A stretch of DNA of 7,893 nucleotides from Paracoccaceae bacterium (GTDB lineage: Bacteria; Pseudomonadota; Alphaproteobacteria; Rhodobacterales; Rhodobacteraceae). This document shows positions 5,757 through 7,893 of this stretch, piece after piece. Under the pieces are notes generated by a model, which was not told where the DNA came from, made no database searches, and was given only the letters and a program-made list of their open reading frames with translations. Numbering within the stretch: the stretch's first letter is position 1; every line of letters starts with the position of its first letter. A program made the translations under genes and the position numbers. Location: contig WFUK01000120.1 in the NCBI GenBank assembly GCA_015485015.1, positions 1 to 7,893 on the forward strand. The letters are read 5' to 3'.

Positions 5757-7893
5757 ATGTCGACACCAATCGCGGCAGGCAATGAATTTCTGGTAAATAC
5801 GACCACAAGCTTTAATCAAAGTGATGGAGAAGTCACTGCCTTGGCTGGCGGTGGTTTTGTAGTGACGTGGAGTTCAGTTCAGCTTGTGGATGGCGTCGCG
5901 GATTATGATGTTTTTGCGCAGCGCTATGATAGTGCCGGAGTTGCGGTCGGTGGTGAGTTCAAAGTAAACTCTGAAACTTTGGTGCTTTATCAGGCAAAGT
6001 CCAGCGTGACCGGGCTGGCGGATGGCAGCTTTGTAATTACCTGGCAGTCCAGCAATGGGCAGGATGGCTCTAGTTCCGGTGTTTACGGGCAGCGATACGA
6101 CAGTAACGGTGTTGCGGTTAACGGCGAGTTTTTGATCAATACCACCACCGATGGTGGCCAGTCCCAACCCACGATCACAAGTCTTGCCAATGGTGACTTT
6201 CTGGTGGCGTGGACGTCTGATCAGGTGGACATACAATACGGGGCCATAATGACCCAGCGCTATAGTGCTGCGGGAGAAAAAATTGGCGGCGAGGTTCAGA
6301 TTAATACCTATGAGAGCGGTGCGCAGGTTGCCCCGAAGATTGCGGCCTTTGATGATGGCAGCTATGTCGTTATCTGGATGTCTCAGGGGCAGGATGATGC
6401 AAACAGTCAATACGGGATGGGCGTCTATGGCCAGCGTTTTGATGCTTCCGGCGCTGCGGTTGGCGGCGAGTTTCAGGTCAATACAACTGTGGTCGGCGAT
6501 CAGAACCTTCCTAGCGTAACCGGTTTTGGCAATGGCAATTATGTGGTTACCTGGTCCTCCTCACCGGATGTTCAATCGGGTAATGTGGCCGAGATCATGG
6601 GCCGGCTATACGCAGCCGATGGCAGCCCGCTTGGCGGCGAATTCCAGATCAACTCTTCGCTTGAGGGCAAGCAAACCGTGAGTTCGGTTACCGAACTGGC
6701 CGATGGTGGGTTTGTGGTGGTCTGGGAGACCCAGTCATATTTTGTATCTCGCGAAGGTTGGGTGAATTTTGATCTCTATGGCCAGAGATTTGATGCCAAC
6801 GGGGTAGCTGTTGGTGAAGAGTTTATGATAAATGCCAATAGCTTAGGGCCTAAATCGGAACCGAGCGTAGCGGCTTTGGCCGATGGTAGCTTTGTGGTGA
6901 CCTGGAACACCGTGAGACAAGATGGAGATGGTCTCGGTGTTGCTGCGCGTATATTTGAGATGCCCGCACCTGCTATTCAGGGGACTGCAGGTGCCGATAT
7001 CTTGGTGGGCACAGGAGCGGATGACACCATAAACGGCCTCGCCGGTGATGACAGTCTCTATGGTGGCGGTGGTGTGGATACGCTGAGTGGTGGTGCTGGC
7101 GATGACCTGATCAAAGGCCATGCAGGCGATGATTTGATCTCCGGTGGGGATGGCAGTGATGTGATCTTCGGTGGGGATGGAAATGATTTCATAACCGGTG
7201 GTGCCGAAGGAAGCACCAGTGACAGCGCGGATTACATTTACGGCGGCGCGGGCAATGACACGCTATTGGGCGGTGGCGGTGCTGACCGTCTCAATGGCGG
7301 CACCGGCAATGATATGCTCAACGGCGATGCGGGCGATGATCGGCTCAAAGGTAAGGATGGGGATGATACGCTGAATGGCGGTGATGGCTCGGATGTGCTG
7401 TTTGGCGATAACGGGGCTGACACGCTAAGCGGCGGCCTAGGCAATGATTTCCTTTATGGCGGGCGCGATAATGACGTGCTGAATGGCGGTGAAGGCGATG
7501 ACAAGCTGCGCGGAAACCTTGGCGATGACACCCTGAACGGCGATACGGGCAGCGATACGCTATATGGCGGCGGCGGCAATGATGTGCTGAATGGCGGTGC
7601 CGGAAATGACTGGCTTTTTGGCGAAAACGGCGCTGACATTCTGGATGGCGGCACGGGCAATGACCGGCTTTACGGCAGCAATGACGGCGCGGTGGATACC
7701 TTTGTGTTTGCCGCCGGTTACGGCGATGACCGGGTGCGCGGGTTTGAAGATGGGATGGATCAGGTTGACCTTTCGGCCTACGGCTTTGCCGATGCGGCCG
7801 AGGCGCTGGGCTTTGCCAGCCAGACCAGCTGGGGCGCGGTCAAGTTTGACCTGTCCGGTGCCGCAGGCGGCCAAGCGGGGGATGTGCTTTACA
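5757..7893 (+). CDS. Secreted RTX calcium-binding protein with N-terminal seven-repeat propeller-like module (partial, 3' end outside window)
   Basis: The 712 visible residues look like a type I secreted, calcium-binding extracellular protein. There is no N-terminal signal peptide and no cysteine, both typical of type I secretion substrates, whose signal sits at the C-terminus. Residues 10-402 are seven repeats of 55-60 residues; residues 409-639 are 25 glycine/aspartate nonapeptides of the GGxGxDxLx type; then VDTFVF, a stretch around YGDDRV, and DQVDLS begin the C-terminal domain common to RTX proteins and serralysins. That domain usually ends soon after, so perhaps only a few dozen residues are missing, though extra domains are possible. 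No HExxH protease motif or other catalytic site is visible. The role may be adhesion, surface coating or ligand binding, but this is unknown. It is divergent from xsc, and no ABC exporter, adaptor or TolC gene is in the window. Family assignment as RTX is firm. Confidence 0.95.
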   Translation, partial: MSTPIAAGNEFLVNTTTSFNQSDGEVTALAGGGFVVTWSSVQLVDGVADYDVFAQRYDSAGVAVGGEFKVNSETLVLYQAKSSVTGLADGSFVITWQSSNGQDGSSSGVYGQRYDSNGVAVNGEFLINTTTDGGQSQPTITSLANGDFLVAWTSDQVDIQYGAIMTQRYSAAGEKIGGEVQINTYESGAQVAPKIAAFDDGSYVVIWMSQGQDDANSQYGMGVYGQRFDASGAAVGGEFQVNTTVVGDQNLPSVTGFGNGNYVVTWSSSPDVQSGNVAEIMGRLYAADGSPLGGEFQINSSLEGKQTVSSVTELADGGFVVVWETQSYFVSREGWVNFDLYGQRFDANGVAVGEEFMINANSLGPKSEPSVAALADGSFVVTWNTVRQDGDGLGVAARIFEMPAPAIQGTAGADILVGTGADDTINGLAGDDSLYGGGGVDTLSGGAGDDLIKGHAGDDLISGGDGSDVIFGGDGNDFITGGAEGSTSDSADYIYGGAGNDTLLGGGGADRLNGGTGNDMLNGDAGDDRLKGKDGDDTLNGGDGSDVLFGDNGADTLSGGLGNDFLYGGRDNDVLNGGEGDDKLRGNLGDDTLNGDTGSDTLYGGGGNDVLNGGAGNDWLFGENGADILDGGTGNDRLYGSNDGAVDTFVFAAGYGDDRVRGFEDGMDQVDLSAYGFADAAEALGFASQTSWGAVKFDLSGAAGGQAGDVLY
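5784..6962 (+). repeat. Seven tandem ~57-residue repeats, predicted seven-bladed beta-propeller
   Basis: Each unit has the pattern EFxVN, a proline/glutamine-rich turn, LADGxFVVTW, a variable loop, then VYGQRYDxxGxxVGG. The EFxVN elements fall near residues 10, 67, 124, 179, 238, 295 and 355, the Trp at 38, 96, 152, 207, 266, 323 and 383, and the QRYD-like element also occurs seven times, the last one degenerate (ARIFE, 397-401). The first EFxVN comes before any full unit and the last unit lacks its own, as expected if the N-terminal strand closes a circular propeller. Seven units is a common blade number. The repeat type occurs in other RTX proteins; the fold is my inference. Confidence 0.7.
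6981..7673 (+). repeat. RTX nonapeptide array, 25 units
   Basis: Twenty-five consecutive units of the GGxGxDxLx type (residues 409-639) encode a calcium-binding parallel beta-roll that folds once outside the cell. Unit nine is stretched from 9 to 15 residues (481-495, GGAEGSTSDSADYIY). The 27-base period creates long open frames on the minus strand here, which are shadows. Confidence 0.95.
7674..7893 (+). other. Start of RTX C-terminal (secretion-type) domain
   Basis: Residues 640-712 leave the nonapeptide pattern and show the arrangement DTFVF, GYGDDRVRGF, DxxDxVDLS, known from C-terminal domains of serralysins and other RTX proteins that end in the type I secretion signal. The domain is cut by the right edge. 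Confidence 0.7.

Noticed and set aside
5619..5819. 66-codon minus-strand frame overlapping the RTX start
   Set aside because: It overlaps the strongly supported start of the RTX gene and shows no family resemblance.
7238..7660. Pro/Ser-rich minus-strand frames
   Set aside because: They are the reverse complement of the glycine/aspartate RTX repeats, and their regular PPxSVS pattern comes only from the 27-base period.
6981..7673. Regular repeat period suggesting a CRISPR or satellite array
   Set aside because: The 27-base period encodes RTX nonapeptides in one continuous frame, with no identical repeats separated by unique spacers.

Overview
The window looks like a piece of an alphaproteobacterial chromosome, most likely from the Rhodobacterales (Roseobacter-type marine bacteria). 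This rests on three things: the close match of one gene to sulfoacetaldehyde acetyltransferase (Xsc) of sulfonate-degrading bacteria, Tat-exported solute-binding proteins, and large RTX proteins built on a repeat type common in that group. The taxon is an inference from gene content; no rRNA or other marker is present.

Layout. Positions 1-4942 are all on the minus strand and read right to left: xsc (3164-4942), an acetate kinase gene (2077-3159, starting 4 bases after the xsc stop), a 228-base gap with two perfect inverted repeats, a PotD-like periplasmic binding protein (715-1848), a 99-base gap with a strong hairpin, and the first 205 codons of a PotA-like ABC ATPase that runs off the left edge. 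Positions 4943-5756 form an 814-base divergent spacer without a convincing intact gene. From 5757 to the right edge a plus-strand gene encodes at least 712 residues of a secreted RTX protein: seven blade-like repeats, then 25 calcium-binding nonapeptides, then the start of an RTX C-terminal domain.

How the genes may work together. Xsc cleaves sulfoacetaldehyde with phosphate into sulfite and acetyl phosphate. The next gene would turn acetyl phosphate into acetate and ATP, where many sulfonate operons carry phosphotransacetylase instead. The ABC importer lies downstream in the same direction and belongs to the polyamine-type family (binding protein, ATPase, with permeases presumably to the left). 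A reasonable inference is that it brings in a C2 amine or sulfonate feeding this pathway, but its substrate cannot be read from the sequence. The RTX gene is divergent and probably functionally unrelated; no type I secretion genes are in view.

The most interesting points are the xsc-acetate kinase pairing, the polyamine-type importer beside it, the seven-repeat propeller-like module fused to RTX repeats, and a small protein-like reading frame at 5470-5673 broken by one TGA codon. I see no CRISPR array, transposase, phage gene, tRNA or rRNA, and nothing that I would call a proven new system.
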